Assembly: GCF_003024235.1 (NCBI RefSeq)
Contig: NZ_KZ679085.1
Coordinates: forward strand, 124,001 to 188,000
Direction: 5' to 3'
Length of the DNA stretch: 64,000 nt
Origin: Arenimonas caeni
GTDB lineage: Bacteria > Pseudomonadota > Gammaproteobacteria > Xanthomonadales > Xanthomonadaceae
Positions within the stretch are counted from its first letter, which is position 1; every line of letters starts with the position of its first letter. The notes beneath the pieces were generated by a model. That model saw only the letters and a list, made by a program, of their open reading frames with translations. It searched no databases and was not told where the DNA came from. This document shows, in pieces, positions 52,429 through 61,730 of the stretch. The translations under genes and the position numbers were made by a program.

Positions 52429-54801
52429 TTGAACGCCGACGTCCTTTGGCTGCACGAACTCCGCCTGTCCGACCTGCCCCAGGTCGGCGGCAAGAATTCC
52501 TCGCTCGGCGAGATGATCGGCCACCTGGCCGAGCTCGGCGTCTCGGTGCCCGGCGGCTTCGCCACTACGGCCGATGCCTTCCGTCGCTTCATCGCCCACA
52601 ACAACCTCAGCCAGCGCATCTACGACCGCCTGGCCACGCTGGACGTCGAGGACGTCGACGCCCTGGTGGCCGTCGGCGCCGAGATCCGCGGCTGGGTCAC
52701 CGACGCGCCGCTGCAGCCCGAACTCGACCAGGCCATCCGCGGCGCCTACCGCCGGATGTGCGAGGAAGCCGGCGCCGCCGACCTGGCCGTCGCCGTGCGC
52801 TCCTCGGCCACCGCCGAGGACCTGCCCGATGCCAGCTTCGCCGGCCAGCAGGAAACCTTCCTCAACGTCACCGGCGAGGACGACGTGGTGCACAAGGTCA
52901 AGGAGGTCTTCGCCAGCCTCTACAACGACCGCGCCATCGCCTACCGCGTGCACCACGGCTTCAAGCACGAGGACGTGTTCCTGAGCGCAGGCATCCAGCT
53001 GATGGTGCGCTCGGACGTCGGCGCCTCGGGCGTGCTGTTCACGCTCGACACCGAATCGGGCTTCCGCGACGTCGTTTTCGTCACCGCCAGCTACGGCCTG
53101 GGCGAGATGGTCGTGCAGGGCGCGGTCAACCCGGACGAGTTCTACGTCTACAAGCCCACCCTGCGCCAGGGCAAGCCGGCGGTCCTGCGCCGCAACCTCG
53201 GCAGCAAGCAGCTGCGCATGGTCTATTCCGACGTGCCCGGCGAGCGAGTGAGGACCGAGGACACCCCGGCCGAGCTGCGCAACCGCTTCTCCATCACCGA
53301 CGCCGATGTCGAGGAGCTCTCGCGCCAGGCCCTGGTGATCGAACAGCACTACGGCCGGCCGATGGACATCGAGTGGGGCAAGGACGGCCACACCGGCAAG
53401 CTCTACATCCTGCAGGCGCGCCCGGAAACGGTGCGTTCGCGCGCCCACGCCACCCAGATCGAGCGCTTCCACCTCGAAAAGCGCGGCGAAGTGCTGTCGG
53501 AAGGCCGCGCCATCGGCCACAAGATCGGCGCCGGCACCGCCCGCGTGGTGCGCAACCTCGCCGAGATGAGCAAGTTCCAGCCCGGCGACGTGCTGGTGGC
53601 CGACATGACCGACCCGGACTGGGAGCCGATCATGAAGCGCGCCGCCGCCATCGTCACCAACCGCGGCGGCCGCACCTGCCACGCGGCCATCATCGCCCGC
53701 GAGCTGGGCGTGCCGGCCGTGGTGGGCACGGGCGACGCGATGCAGTCGATCCCCGACGGCGCCGAGGTCACGGTCAGCTGCGCCGAGGGCGACACCGGCT
53801 ACATCTACGCCGGCAAGCTCGGCTTCGAGGTCACCACCACCGACCTGGGCAACATGCCGCCGGCGCCGCTTAAGATCATGATGAACGTCGGCAACCCCGA
53901 GCGCGCCTTCGACTTCGCCCAGCTGCCCAACCAGGGCATCGGCCTGGCGCGCCTGGAGTTCGTCATCGCCCGCCAGATCGGCGTGCACCCCCGCGCCCTG
54001 CTCGAGTACGACAAGCAGCCGGCCGACCTGAAGAAGCAGATCGACCAGATCACCGCCGGCTACGCCGACCCGGTGAGCTTCTACGTCGACCGCCTGGCCG
54101 AGGGCATCGCCACCCTGACCGCGGCGTTCGCGCCGAACGCCGTCATCGTGCGCCTGTCCGACTTCAAGTCCAACGAGTACGCCAACCTGGTCGGCGGCAA
54201 GGCCTACGAGCCGCACGAAGAGAACCCGATGATCGGTTTCCGCGGCGCCTCGCGCTACGTGCACTCCGAATTCCGCGACTGCTTCGCGCTCGAGTGCCGC
54301 GCCGTGCGCAAGGTCCGCGACGAGATGGGCCTGACCAACTGCTGGATCATGATCCCGTTCGTGCGCACCCTCGACGAGGGCCGCGCCGTGCTCGAGACGC
54401 TGGAGGCCAATGGCCTCAAGCGCGGCGAGAACGGCCTGAAGGTGATCATGATGTGCGAGGTACCCTCCAACGCCCTGCTGGCCGACGAGTTCCTCGAGAT
54501 GTTCGACGGCTTCTCGATCGGCTCGAACGACCTGACCCAGCTCGCGCTCGGCCTGGATCGCGACTCGGGCATCGTCGCGCACCTGTTCGACGAGCGCGAC
54601 GCCGCGGTCAAGAAGCTGCTGTCGATGGCCATCTCCGCCGCCCGCGCCAAGGGCAAGTACATCGGCATCTGCGGCCAGGGCCCGTCCGACCACCCGGACC
54701 TGGCCGAGTGGCTGATGCAGCAGGGCATCGAGTCGGTGTCGCTCAACCCCGACACCGTCATCGACACCTGGCTGCGCCTGGCCAAGCTCAAGGCCAACTG
54801 A
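52429..54801 (+). CDS. ppsA: Phosphoenolpyruvate synthase
   Basis: A 790-residue enzyme that converts pyruvate, ATP and water to PEP, AMP and Pi for gluconeogenesis. I start it at TTG 52429 ([16 protein letters not shown]), because family members begin there and GGAGA lies at 52419-52423; an ATG 99 bp upstream is also in frame but gives an unfamiliar leader. The N-terminal ATP-grasp domain has [10 protein letters not shown] and [20 protein letters not shown]. The catalytic phospho-His is in [16 protein letters not shown]. The C-terminal TIM barrel has the PEP-site [18 protein letters not shown] and [10 protein letters not shown]. Length agrees with E. coli PpsA (792). Confidence 0.94.
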   Translation: MNADVLWLHELRLSDLPQVGGKNSSLGEMIGHLAELGVSVPGGFATTADAFRRFIAHNNLSQRIYDRLATLDVEDVDALVAVGAEIRGWVTDAPLQPELDQAIRGAYRRMCEEAGAADLAVAVRSSATAEDLPDASFAGQQETFLNVTGEDDVVHKVKEVFASLYNDRAIAYRVHHGFKHEDVFLSAGIQLMVRSDVGASGVLFTLDTESGFRDVVFVTASYGLGEMVVQGAVNPDEFYVYKPTLRQGKPAVLRRNLGSKQLRMVYSDVPGERVRTEDTPAELRNRFSITDADVEELSRQALVIEQHYGRPMDIEWGKDGHTGKLYILQARPETVRSRAHATQIERFHLEKRGEVLSEGRAIGHKIGAGTARVVRNLAEMSKFQPGDVLVADMTDPDWEPIMKRAAAIVTNRGGRTCHAAIIARELGVPAVVGTGDAMQSIPDGAEVTVSCAEGDTGYIYAGKLGFEVTTTDLGNMPPAPLKIMMNVGNPERAFDFAQLPNQGIGLARLEFVIARQIGVHPRALLEYDKQPADLKKQIDQITAGYADPVSFYVDRLAEGIATLTAAFAPNAVIVRLSDFKSNEYANLVGGKAYEPHEENPMIGFRGASRYVHSEFRDCFALECRAVRKVRDEMGLTNCWIMIPFVRTLDEGRAVLETLEANGLKRGENGLKVIMMCEVPSNALLADEFLEMFDGFSIGSNDLTQLALGLDRDSGIVAHLFDERDAAVKKLLSMAISAARAKGKYIGICGQGPSDHPDLAEWLMQQGIESVSLNPDTVIDTWLRLAKLKAN

Positions 54802-54814
54802 GCCCGGCGGCCGG

Positions 54815-55765
54815 ATGACCCAGCCCGCCACCCCGGCCCCCTCCCCCGCCGCGACTGCGGCGGAGGAGGTCGCTTCGCCGCTGCAGGGGCTTGAGAATTC
54901 GCTGATCGAGATGCTGGGCACCAGCCCCTGGCTGGTGCGCGTCGCGCTGGCGGTGGTCGTCGGCCTGGTCGGCTGGTGGGCGGTGAAGCTGCTCACCCGC
55001 GGGCTGGACCGGGTGATGCAGCGCGCCGGCATGGACCAGATCCTGCGCGACTTCCTGCGCAACTTCGCCCGCGTGCTCGGCCTGGTGGTGGTGCTGGTGG
55101 CCGTGCTCGACGCGGTCGGCGTACCGACCACCTCGCTGCTGGCGGTACTGGGCGCAGCCGGCCTGGCGATCGGCCTGGCGCTGAAGGACTCGCTTTCGAA
55201 CATCGCCTCCGGCGTGATGCTGATCGTGCTGCGCCCGTTCCGGGCCGGCGATGCGGTGGAGATCGCCGGCAAGGAAGGCGTGGTCGAACGCGTGCGCATC
55301 TTCCAGACCGTGCTGCGCGCCTACCAGAACCACGACATCATCCTGCCCAACAGCCAGATCACCACCCAGCCGATCGTGAACTTCACGTCGCGGCCGCAGC
55401 GGCGCATCGACCTGGCCGTAGGCATCGGCTACGGCGAGGAGATCCGCAAGGCGCGCGAAGTGCTCCTGGGCATCGCCCGTGGCCACGACAAGGTGCTGGC
55501 CACTCCGGAACCCGAAGTTCTGGTCGCCGGCCTGGGCGAATCGAGCGTGGACCTGGTGCTGCGCGCCTGGGTCGGCACGCCGGACTTCGTCGCCACCCGC
55601 AGCGACCTCACCGAGGCCGTGCACCGCAGCTTCAGCGAACAGGGCATCTCGATCCCCTTCCCGCAGCGCGACCTGCACATCTACCACCACGGCGGCGACG
55701 GCCGGGCGCTGCCGATCGACCAGGTGGTCACCCTCGCAGAAGGCGACGGCAAGCCGCGAACCTAG
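54815..55765 (+). CDS. Small-conductance mechanosensitive channel (MscS family)
   Basis: A 316-residue channel. After a Pro/Ala-rich cytosolic lead come three helices; the pore helix has the pattern SLLAVLGAAGLAIGLALKDS followed by LSNIASGVMLIVLRPF, the MscS TM3/beta-domain signature. RPFRAGDAVEI and FQTVLRAYQNHDIILPNSQI continue the beta domain. The C-terminal alpha/beta vestibule ends near the stop. It lies 13 bp after ppsA and may be co-transcribed. The gene opens during hypo-osmotic shock to release solutes. Confidence 0.9.
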   Translation: MTQPATPAPSPAATAAEEVASPLQGLENSLIEMLGTSPWLVRVALAVVVGLVGWWAVKLLTRGLDRVMQRAGMDQILRDFLRNFARVLGLVVVLVAVLDAVGVPTTSLLAVLGAAGLAIGLALKDSLSNIASGVMLIVLRPFRAGDAVEIAGKEGVVERVRIFQTVLRAYQNHDIILPNSQITTQPIVNFTSRPQRRIDLAVGIGYGEEIRKAREVLLGIARGHDKVLATPEPEVLVAGLGESSVDLVLRAWVGTPDFVATRSDLTEAVHRSFSEQGISIPFPQRDLHIYHHGGDGRALPIDQVVTLAEGDGKPRT

Positions 55766-55783
55766 CGCCGGCCTGCGTCGCCA

Positions 55784-58708
55784 TCAGCCGACGACGCGGT
55801 TGCGGCCGGCGTGCTTGGCTTCGTAGAGGCGCTGGTCGGCCTGGGAAACCATCTTCTCGTAGTTTGGCAGGCCGCCCCGGCCGGCCAGGCCGATGCTGGC
55901 GGTGATGCGCAGGCCCGGCGCCACGTCGTCGGATTCGATCGTTTCGATCGCCCTGCGCAGGCCTTCCGCCAGCTCGTGCGCCTGGGCCAGGCCGGTGCCG
56001 GGGAAGAGCAGCGCGAACTCCTCGCCACCCCAGCGCGCCACCTGCACCCGCGTGGGCTGGGAGCGCAGCACCCCGGCCACCCGGCGCAGCACCTCGTCAC
56101 CGACGTCGTGCGAATAGCCGTCGTTGATGCGTTTGAAATGGTCGATGTCGAGCAGGCCGAACGACAGCTCGGTACCGCCCGTCACCGCCCGCCGCCAGGC
56201 CGCGGCCAGGGATTCCTCCATGCTGCGCCGGTTGGCCAGGCCGGTCAGGCCGTCGGTGCGCGAGAGCTGCTCGAAGACCTCGCTCTGCTTGCGGATGGTT
56301 TCGTTCTTCTGCTCGAGCTCGCTGTTCTTCTCGCTCAGCGCCCGCGTTCGCTCTTCCACCAGGCGGCTGAGCTGGTTCTCCCTGGCCTCGAGCCGGCCCA
56401 CCCGGATCCGGTACAGGCCGTACAGGCCAAGGGCCAGCAGCGCGCCCGCCGCCGGCAGGAACCAGGGGCGCTGCCACAGCATCGGCTCGATCTCGAAGCT
56501 CACCGAGGCGGTCTCGGGGCTCCAGCCGCTGCCGCGCTGGGCCGCGCTGACCTGGAAGCGGTATTTGCCCGGCGGCAGGTTGGTGTACTGCGCGTTGCGA
56601 AGCTGGTTGCGCTCGACCCAGGCGTTGTCGAAGCCATCCAGACGGTAGCGGTAGCGGATCTGCTCGGGGGTGCGATAGCTGAGGCTGACGTAGTCGAGCT
56701 CGAGCTTGCGGGTGCCGGGCGGCAGCACCAGCTGGCCGTCGGCGCTGGTGTTGCGGTCGTCGACGCGGAGGCCCTCGATCACCACCGGCGGCGGCGCCAG
56801 CTGGTACTTGGGCAATTCGTCGGGCTGCACCACGGCCACACCGCGGGCCGTGGCGACCCAGATGCTGCCATCGCCGATGCGCAGCGCCGCCGGACCCGCG
56901 CCGCCATTGCACTGGGCGCTGCCCATGCCGTCGGCCTCGGCGAACTGCTGGTACTCGAGCCGGGCGGCGCGGCCGTCGGCACTGGCCTCCATGTCCTCGC
57001 GACGCACGTGGATGACGCCGGCGTTGGAGGTGAGCCAGAAGTTGCCATACGTGTCGACGACGACCTGGAACACCGCGTCCACCGGCAGCCCCTGGCGGCC
57101 ACCGACGAGGTCGAGGCGGTTGCCGCGGTAGCGCAGCACGCCGCGGTCGGTGGCCAGCCAGAGCGTGCCGTCCGGATCTTCGTGCATGCCGAAGACGTCC
57201 TGGGCCTCGTCCATGCCCGAGATGTCGAGCCGGGTGATCTCCTCGCCGCGGATGCGCGCCGCGCCGTTGGAGGTGCCCACCCAGACCGAACCGTCGCTGG
57301 CCTCGAACAGGCTGAGCACGAAGTCGCGCGGCAGGCCGTCGCGTTCGAGCAGCACCCGGTCGCCGCCCTCGCCGCCCCGTCGCATCAGGCCGCGCGAGGT
57401 GCCGATCCACAGGCGGCCGTCGCGGCCCTCGAGCACCGCGCGCACTTGGTTCGAGGGCAGCCCGGAGCCGGCCAGCAGCCGCTCGCGCACGCTGCCGTCG
57501 CGCCATCGCACCAGGCCGGTGGAATAGGTGCCGATCCACAGGTTTCCGGCGCGGTCGCGCGCCAGGCTCAGCACCGAGTCGCCCTGCAGCCCTTCCAGGG
57601 GTTCGATGCGTTCGTCATGCCACCGGTCGAGCCCGCGGCTGGTGCCCACCAGCACCTCGCCCGGGCCGGCCTCGAGCAGGGCGCGCACGTAGTCGTCGGA
57701 CAGCCCCTGGTGGCTGTCGATGGTGATGAAGGGGGTGTCGGTGAAGCGCATCAGGCCGGCATTGGTGCCGACCCACAGGTTGCCCTCGCGGTCGGAGAAC
57801 AGCGAGGCGACGCGGCTGTTGGGCAGGCCGTCGGAAACCCCGAAACGCTCCAGTCCGCGGACGCCCAGGCGCATCAGGCCGCGGTCGACGGTGCCGATCC
57901 AGAGCGTGCCGTTCTCGTCGAGCTCCAGGCTCGCCACCGCCACGCCGGCCAGCTCCGCGTGGGCCGGCGCGAAACGGCCGCCCTGCCCCACGTACAGGCC
58001 ATCCTCGGTGCCGGCGTAGAGCCGTCCGTCGGCGGCCACGGCCAGGCTCAAGACCGCGCTCGCCGGCAGCCCGGCGTCGGTGCCGAAGGCCTGCACGCGC
58101 TCGCCCTCGATGCGGGCGATGCCCTGTCCGGTGCCCACCCAGACCGCGCCCGAGCCATCCTCGGCCAGGGCATACGCCACCTCGGAAGGCAGGCCCTGGG
58201 ACGCCGTGAAGCTCAGGGCCCGGTCGCCTTCCATCCGGGTCACGCCGCGGCTCTCGGTGGCGACCCAGAGCCGGCCGGCGCGGTCTTCGATGGCGGCGAA
58301 GGTTTCGTCCTGGGCCAGGCCTTCATCGCGCGTGTAGGTGGACCAGGCGCCGTCGCGCATCACGCTCACGCCGCCGCGCGAGGTCGCCACCACCAGGGCA
58401 CCGCGCGGGCTGACGCTGACCGCGCGGACGCCGCTGTCGCGCAGGCCCTCGACGTTGTTGCGGCCGAAGCTGCGGAATTCCTGGCCGTTGTAGCGGACCA
58501 CGCCTTCCCAGGTGGCGAACCAGAGGTAGCCCTCCGGCGTCTGCACGATCGAATTGACCTGGTTGTGCGGCAGGCCGTCGCGGGTGCTCCAGACCTCGCG
58601 GGCGTAACTTTCGAGCGGCTTGTCGTCGAGCGCCGACGCCGGCAACGCCGGCAGCGCCAGCAGCAGGGCCGCCAGCGCGATGCCCGGGCGGCGCTCAGCG
58701 CGCGCCAT
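55784..58708 (-). CDS. Large periplasmic-sensor diguanylate cyclase (two-component regulator propeller, Y_Y_Y, GGDEF)
   Basis: A 974-residue sensor enzyme, start ATG 58708, overlapping orn by 14 bp. Signal peptide, then two seven-bladed propellers made of repeated WxGT/LWxGT blades ([36 protein letters not shown]) across residues 30-700, then a Y_Y_Y domain ([18 protein letters not shown] region), one transmembrane helix ([19 protein letters not shown]), a coiled coil and a GGDEF domain with active GGEEF ([14 protein letters not shown]). The inhibitory RxxD is absent at its usual place before it ([13 protein letters not shown]), suggesting no product inhibition. It should make c-di-GMP in response to a periplasmic signal. 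Confidence 0.9.
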   Translation of the reverse strand: MARAERRPGIALAALLLALPALPASALDDKPLESYAREVWSTRDGLPHNQVNSIVQTPEGYLWFATWEGVVRYNGQEFRSFGRNNVEGLRDSGVRAVSVSPRGALVVATSRGGVSVMRDGAWSTYTRDEGLAQDETFAAIEDRAGRLWVATESRGVTRMEGDRALSFTASQGLPSEVAYALAEDGSGAVWVGTGQGIARIEGERVQAFGTDAGLPASAVLSLAVAADGRLYAGTEDGLYVGQGGRFAPAHAELAGVAVASLELDENGTLWIGTVDRGLMRLGVRGLERFGVSDGLPNSRVASLFSDREGNLWVGTNAGLMRFTDTPFITIDSHQGLSDDYVRALLEAGPGEVLVGTSRGLDRWHDERIEPLEGLQGDSVLSLARDRAGNLWIGTYSTGLVRWRDGSVRERLLAGSGLPSNQVRAVLEGRDGRLWIGTSRGLMRRGGEGGDRVLLERDGLPRDFVLSLFEASDGSVWVGTSNGAARIRGEEITRLDISGMDEAQDVFGMHEDPDGTLWLATDRGVLRYRGNRLDLVGGRQGLPVDAVFQVVVDTYGNFWLTSNAGVIHVRREDMEASADGRAARLEYQQFAEADGMGSAQCNGGAGPAALRIGDGSIWVATARGVAVVQPDELPKYQLAPPPVVIEGLRVDDRNTSADGQLVLPPGTRKLELDYVSLSYRTPEQIRYRYRLDGFDNAWVERNQLRNAQYTNLPPGKYRFQVSAAQRGSGWSPETASVSFEIEPMLWQRPWFLPAAGALLALGLYGLYRIRVGRLEARENQLSRLVEERTRALSEKNSELEQKNETIRKQSEVFEQLSRTDGLTGLANRRSMEESLAAAWRRAVTGGTELSFGLLDIDHFKRINDGYSHDVGDEVLRRVAGVLRSQPTRVQVARWGGEEFALLFPGTGLAQAHELAEGLRRAIETIESDDVAPGLRITASIGLAGRGGLPNYEKMVSQADQRLYEAKHAGRNRVVG

Positions 58709-59273
58709 CGGCCTGGCCGCCCAGGCGACCCATGTGGGCGCGGTAGTGCGACAGCTCCCTGACCGACTCGCGGATGTCCGACAGCGCCGTGTGCGCGCCG
58801 ACCTTGGCCACGCCCGCCAGCACGTCCGGCGCCCAGCGCCGGGCCAGTTCCTTGAGCGTGGACACGTCGAGGTTGCGGTAGTGGAAATAACGCTCGAGCC
58901 GCGGCATGTGCCGCACCAGGAAACGCCGGTCCTGGCAGATCGAATTGCCGCACATCGGCGATTTGCCGGCCGGCACCCAGTCGGCGAGGAAGGCCACGGT
59001 TTCGGCTTCGGCGCGGGCCATCGAGACCTCGCTGTCGAGCACGCGCTGCCACAGGCCGGACCGCGAGTGGGTGTTGCGGTTCCACTCGTCCATGGCCTCG
59101 AGCCGGGCCAGCGGGTGGCGGATGGCCAGCTCCGGGCCCTCGGCCAGCACATTGAGCTGGCTGTCGGTGACCAGGGTGGCGATCTCGAGCACCGAGTCGG
59201 TGTCCGGGTCCAGGCCGGTCATCTCCAGGTCGATCCAGACCAGGTTGGTGTCGTTGGCGGGCATGCGGTTCAT
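58695..59273 (-). CDS. orn: Oligoribonuclease
   Basis: A 192-residue DEDDh 3'-5' exonuclease that degrades two- to five-nucleotide RNAs and pGp[21 protein letters not shown] carries the first Asp-Glu pair, [18 protein letters not shown] and [12 protein letters not shown] the middle region, and [18 protein letters not shown] the final His/Asp. Start ATG 59273 or 59264. Orn removes pGpG, the breakdown product of c-di-GMP, so its overlap with the cyclase gene is functionally sensible. Confidence 0.94.
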   Translation of the reverse strand: MNRMPANDTNLVWIDLEMTGLDPDTDSVLEIATLVTDSQLNVLAEGPELAIRHPLARLEAMDEWNRNTHSRSGLWQRVLDSEVSMARAEAETVAFLADWVPAGKSPMCGNSICQDRRFLVRHMPRLERYFHYRNLDVSTLKELARRWAPDVLAGVAKVGAHTALSDIRESVRELSHYRAHMGRLGGQADGAR

Positions 59274-59329
59274 CAACGGAGCGGAATTGACGGCATCATA
59301 CCTGCGACCCCCTCGGATCAGACGACCGC

Positions 59330-59797
59330 ATGCTTGGCCCGGACACTCTCGACCACTACCGCATCCTCGGCTCGATGCTCGCCCCCGCCCTGCTCATGGC
59401 GGCCACCGGCTCCCTGCTGATTTCGGCCAACAACCGGCTGGCCCGCGTGGTCGACCGCCTGCGCTCCCTGCTGGGCCACTGGGAGCAGGCCCCGGCCGCG
59501 GAACGCGCGGTGCTCGAGGCGCAGATCCGCCGCCATCGCGCCCGCGCCACCCATGTCCTGCGCGCCTGCGTGATGCTCTACGTCTCGCTGGGCTGTTATG
59601 TCGGCACCAGCCTGGCCCTGGCGATCGACGCCTTCAGCGGCTTCCGGCTGGGCCTGGCGCCCACGGTGCTGGCCGTCGCCGGCGTGCTGAGCATGCTGAT
59701 GGCCAGCCTGTTCCTCGGCCTGGAGGTGGTGATGGCCGTGCGCACCTTCGACGCCGAGCTCGACCAGGAAATGAGCCGCCGCGGCCGCGGCGGCTGA
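59330..59797 (+). CDS. DUF2721 membrane protein
   Basis: A 155-residue protein. Three hydrophobic segments ([59 protein letters not shown]) with a basic cytosolic loop [16 protein letters not shown] match DUF2721, a family of unknown function. It is divergent from orn (56 bp) and convergent with tadA, touching at 59797/59798. Confidence 0.82.
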   Translation: MLGPDTLDHYRILGSMLAPALLMAATGSLLISANNRLARVVDRLRSLLGHWEQAPAAERAVLEAQIRRHRARATHVLRACVMLYVSLGCYVGTSLALAIDAFSGFRLGLAPTVLAVAGVLSMLMASLFLGLEVVMAVRTFDAELDQEMSRRGRGG

Positions 59798-60283
59798 TCA
59801 GAGCCCGGGGCGGGCGCGCTTGCGCCGGAAGTACTCGGTGAGCCGCTGCCCGGCCTCGTCGCCCATCAGGCCGCCCTCGGCCTCCAGGCGGTGGTTGTGG
59901 CGCGGGTCGGTGAGCAGGTTGAAGACGCTGCCGGCGGCGCCGGTCTTGGGATCCTTCGCGCCGTAGACCACCCGCGCCAGCCGCGCATGCACCATCGCCA
60001 TCGAACACATGGCGCAGGGCTCGAGCGTCACGTAGAGCGTGCAGCCGGTGAGCCGGTAGTTGCCCAGCGCCTGCCCCGCCCGCCGCAGCGCCACGATCTC
60101 GGCGTGGGCCGTGGGGTCGTTCTCGGCGATGTTGCGGTTCCAGCCCTCGGCCACCCGCTGGCCGTCGGGCCCGACCAGCACCGCGCCCACCGGGACCTCG
60201 CCCTCGCTCTCGGCCCGGTCGGCCAGTTCGAGCGCGTGGTGCATCCAGCGGTGGTCATCGACGGTGAACTCGGGCTTTCTCAT
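59798..60283 (-). CDS. tadA: tRNA-specific adenosine deaminase
   Basis: A 161-residue deaminase that converts A34 of tRNA-Arg(ACG) to inosine. Zn-site motifs HAEIVALRRAG (catalytic Glu) and PCAMCSMAMVHARL are intact. Start ATG 60283 (MRKPEFTVDD). The bases right in front of this ATG are the 8-bp left copy of the island core, so the acquired island begins at the start codon. In the uninterrupted chromosome guaA would end ATGA over this codon, so tadA has lost its translational coupling and its natural upstream transcript. Confidence 0.93.
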   Translation of the reverse strand: MRKPEFTVDDHRWMHHALELADRAESEGEVPVGAVLVGPDGQRVAEGWNRNIAENDPTAHAEIVALRRAGQALGNYRLTGCTLYVTLEPCAMCSMAMVHARLARVVYGAKDPKTGAAGSVFNLLTDPRHNHRLEAEGGLMGDEAGQRLTEYFRRKRARPGL

Positions 60284-60291
60284 TCCCACTC
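60284..60291 (+). repeat. Left attachment-core repeat of the guaA-site island
   Basis: TCCCACTC (GAGTGGGA on the coding strand of guaA) directly abuts the tadA start. An identical copy lies at 63576-63583 inside the guaA 3' end. Together they bound the island. Confidence 0.75.
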
Positions 60292-60586
60292 TATTGTAAA
60301 CAAGACATTTTTATCTTTTATATTCAATGGCTTATTTTCCTGCTAATTGGTAATACCATGAAAAATACCATGCTCAGAAAAGGCTTAACAATATTTTGAA
60401 AAATTGCCTACTGAGCGCTGCCGCACAGCTCCATAGGCCGCTTTCCTGGCTTTGCTTCCAGATGTATGCTCTTCTGCTCCTGCAGTTAATGGATCACCGC
60501 AAACAGGTTACTCGCCTGGGGATTCCCTTTCGACCCGAGCATCCGTATGAGACTCATGCTCGATTATTATTATTATAGAAGCCCCC
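60292..60586 (+). other. AT-rich island end and sul2 upstream region
   Basis: The first 100 bp (TATTGTAAACAAGACATTTT onwards) are AT-rich and unlike the host. From about 60400 the sequence is the characteristic sul2 leader known from RSF1010-type plasmids and ISCR2 contexts. A frame at 60396-60578 in it is not a recognised gene. The promoter for sul2 must lie here; TTGACA/TATAAT-like boxes are not clear enough to call. Confidence 0.5.
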
Positions 60587-61402
60587 ATGAATAAATCGCT
60601 CATCATTTTCGGCATCGTCAACATAACCTCGGACAGTTTCTCCGATGGAGGCCGGTATCTGGCGCCAGACGCAGCCATTGCGCAGGCGCGTAAGCTGATG
60701 GCCGAGGGGGCAGATGTGATCGACCTCGGTCCGGCATCCAGCAATCCCGACGCCGCGCCTGTTTCGTCCGACACAGAAATCGCGCGTATCGCGCCGGTGC
60801 TGGACGCGCTCAAGGCAGATGGCATTCCCGTCTCGCTCGACAGTTATCAACCCGCGACGCAAGCCTATGCCTTGTCGCGTGGTGTGGCCTATCTCAATGA
60901 TATTCGCGGTTTTCCAGACGCTGCGTTCTATCCGCAATTGGCGAAATCATCTGCCAAACTCGTCGTTATGCATTCGGTGCAAGACGGGCAGGCAGATCGG
61001 CGCGAGGCACCCGCTGGCGACATCATGGATCACATTGCGGCGTTCTTTGACGCGCGCATCGCGGCGCTGACGGGTGCCGGTATCAAACGCAACCGCCTTG
61101 TCCTTGATCCCGGCATGGGGTTTTTTCTGGGGGCTGCTCCCGAAACCTCGCTCTCGGTGCTGGCGCGGTTCGATGAATTGCGGCTGCGCTTCGATTTGCC
61201 GGTGCTTCTGTCTGTTTCGCGCAAATCCTTTCTGCGCGCGCTCACAGGCCGTGGTCCGGGGGATGTCGGGGCCGCGACACTCGCTGCAGAGCTTGCCGCC
61301 GCCGCAGGTGGAGCTGACTTCATCCGCACACACGAGCCGCGCCCCTTGCGCGACGGGCTGGCGGTATTGGCGGCGCTGAAAGAAACCGCAAGAATTCGTT
61401 AA
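60587..61402 (+). CDS. sul2: Sulfonamide-resistant dihydropteroate synthase Sul2
   Basis: A 271-residue dihydropteroate synthase insensitive to sulfonamides. It starts MNKSLIIFGIVNITSDSFSD and ends AALKETARIR. The full sequence matches what I know of Sul2, including GIVNITSDSFSDGG (pterin site), RNRLVLDPGMGFFLG, and VSRKSFLRAL. It replaces the host FolP in the presence of the drug. It is followed by the truncated glmM of its original folP-glmM context and then ISCR2, the usual sul2 transposition unit. Confidence 0.97.
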   Translation: MNKSLIIFGIVNITSDSFSDGGRYLAPDAAIAQARKLMAEGADVIDLGPASSNPDAAPVSSDTEIARIAPVLDALKADGIPVSLDSYQPATQAYALSRGVAYLNDIRGFPDAAFYPQLAKSSAKLVVMHSVQDGQADRREAPAGDIMDHIAAFFDARIAALTGAGIKRNRLVLDPGMGFFLGAAPETSLSVLARFDELRLRFDLPVLLSVSRKSFLRALTGRGPGDVGAATLAAELAAAAGGADFIRTHEPRPLRDGLAVLAALKETARIR

Positions 61403-61488
61403 CTGCACATTCGGGATATTTCTCTATATTCGCGGTTCAGCAGGCATGTCCCCTTTGAGGGCGACCCGACGACAGGATAATCGACCTT

Positions 61489-61730
61489 ATGGTGCGCAAA
61501 TATTTCGGCACAGACGGTATTCGTGGCAAAGCCAACGAAGGCGCGATGACGGCGGAAACCGCCTTGCGCGTCGGCATGGCGGCTGGCCGTGTCTTTCGTC
61601 GCGGTGACCACCGCCATCGTGTCGTGATCGGCAAGGATACGCGCCTGTCGGGCTATATGCTTGAACCCGCGCTCACAGCCGGTTTCACCTCGATGGGCAT
61701 GGACGTATTCCTTTTTGGCCCGCTGCCGAC
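61489..61730 (+). pseudogene. glmM: 5' fragment of glmM truncated by ISCR2
   Basis: [20 protein letters not shown] followed by [20 protein letters not shown] is the start of phosphoglucosamine mutase GlmM. After GPLPT (61730), where the normal protein continues PAVA, the sequence changes to the ISCR2 end. About 80 of roughly 450 residues remain and the catalytic Ser region is lost. It is a relic of the source organism where sul2/folP preceded glmM. Confidence 0.9.

Noticed and set aside
60396..60578. 60-codon frame upstream of sul2
   Set aside because: It lies in the conserved non-coding sul2 leader and matches no known protein.
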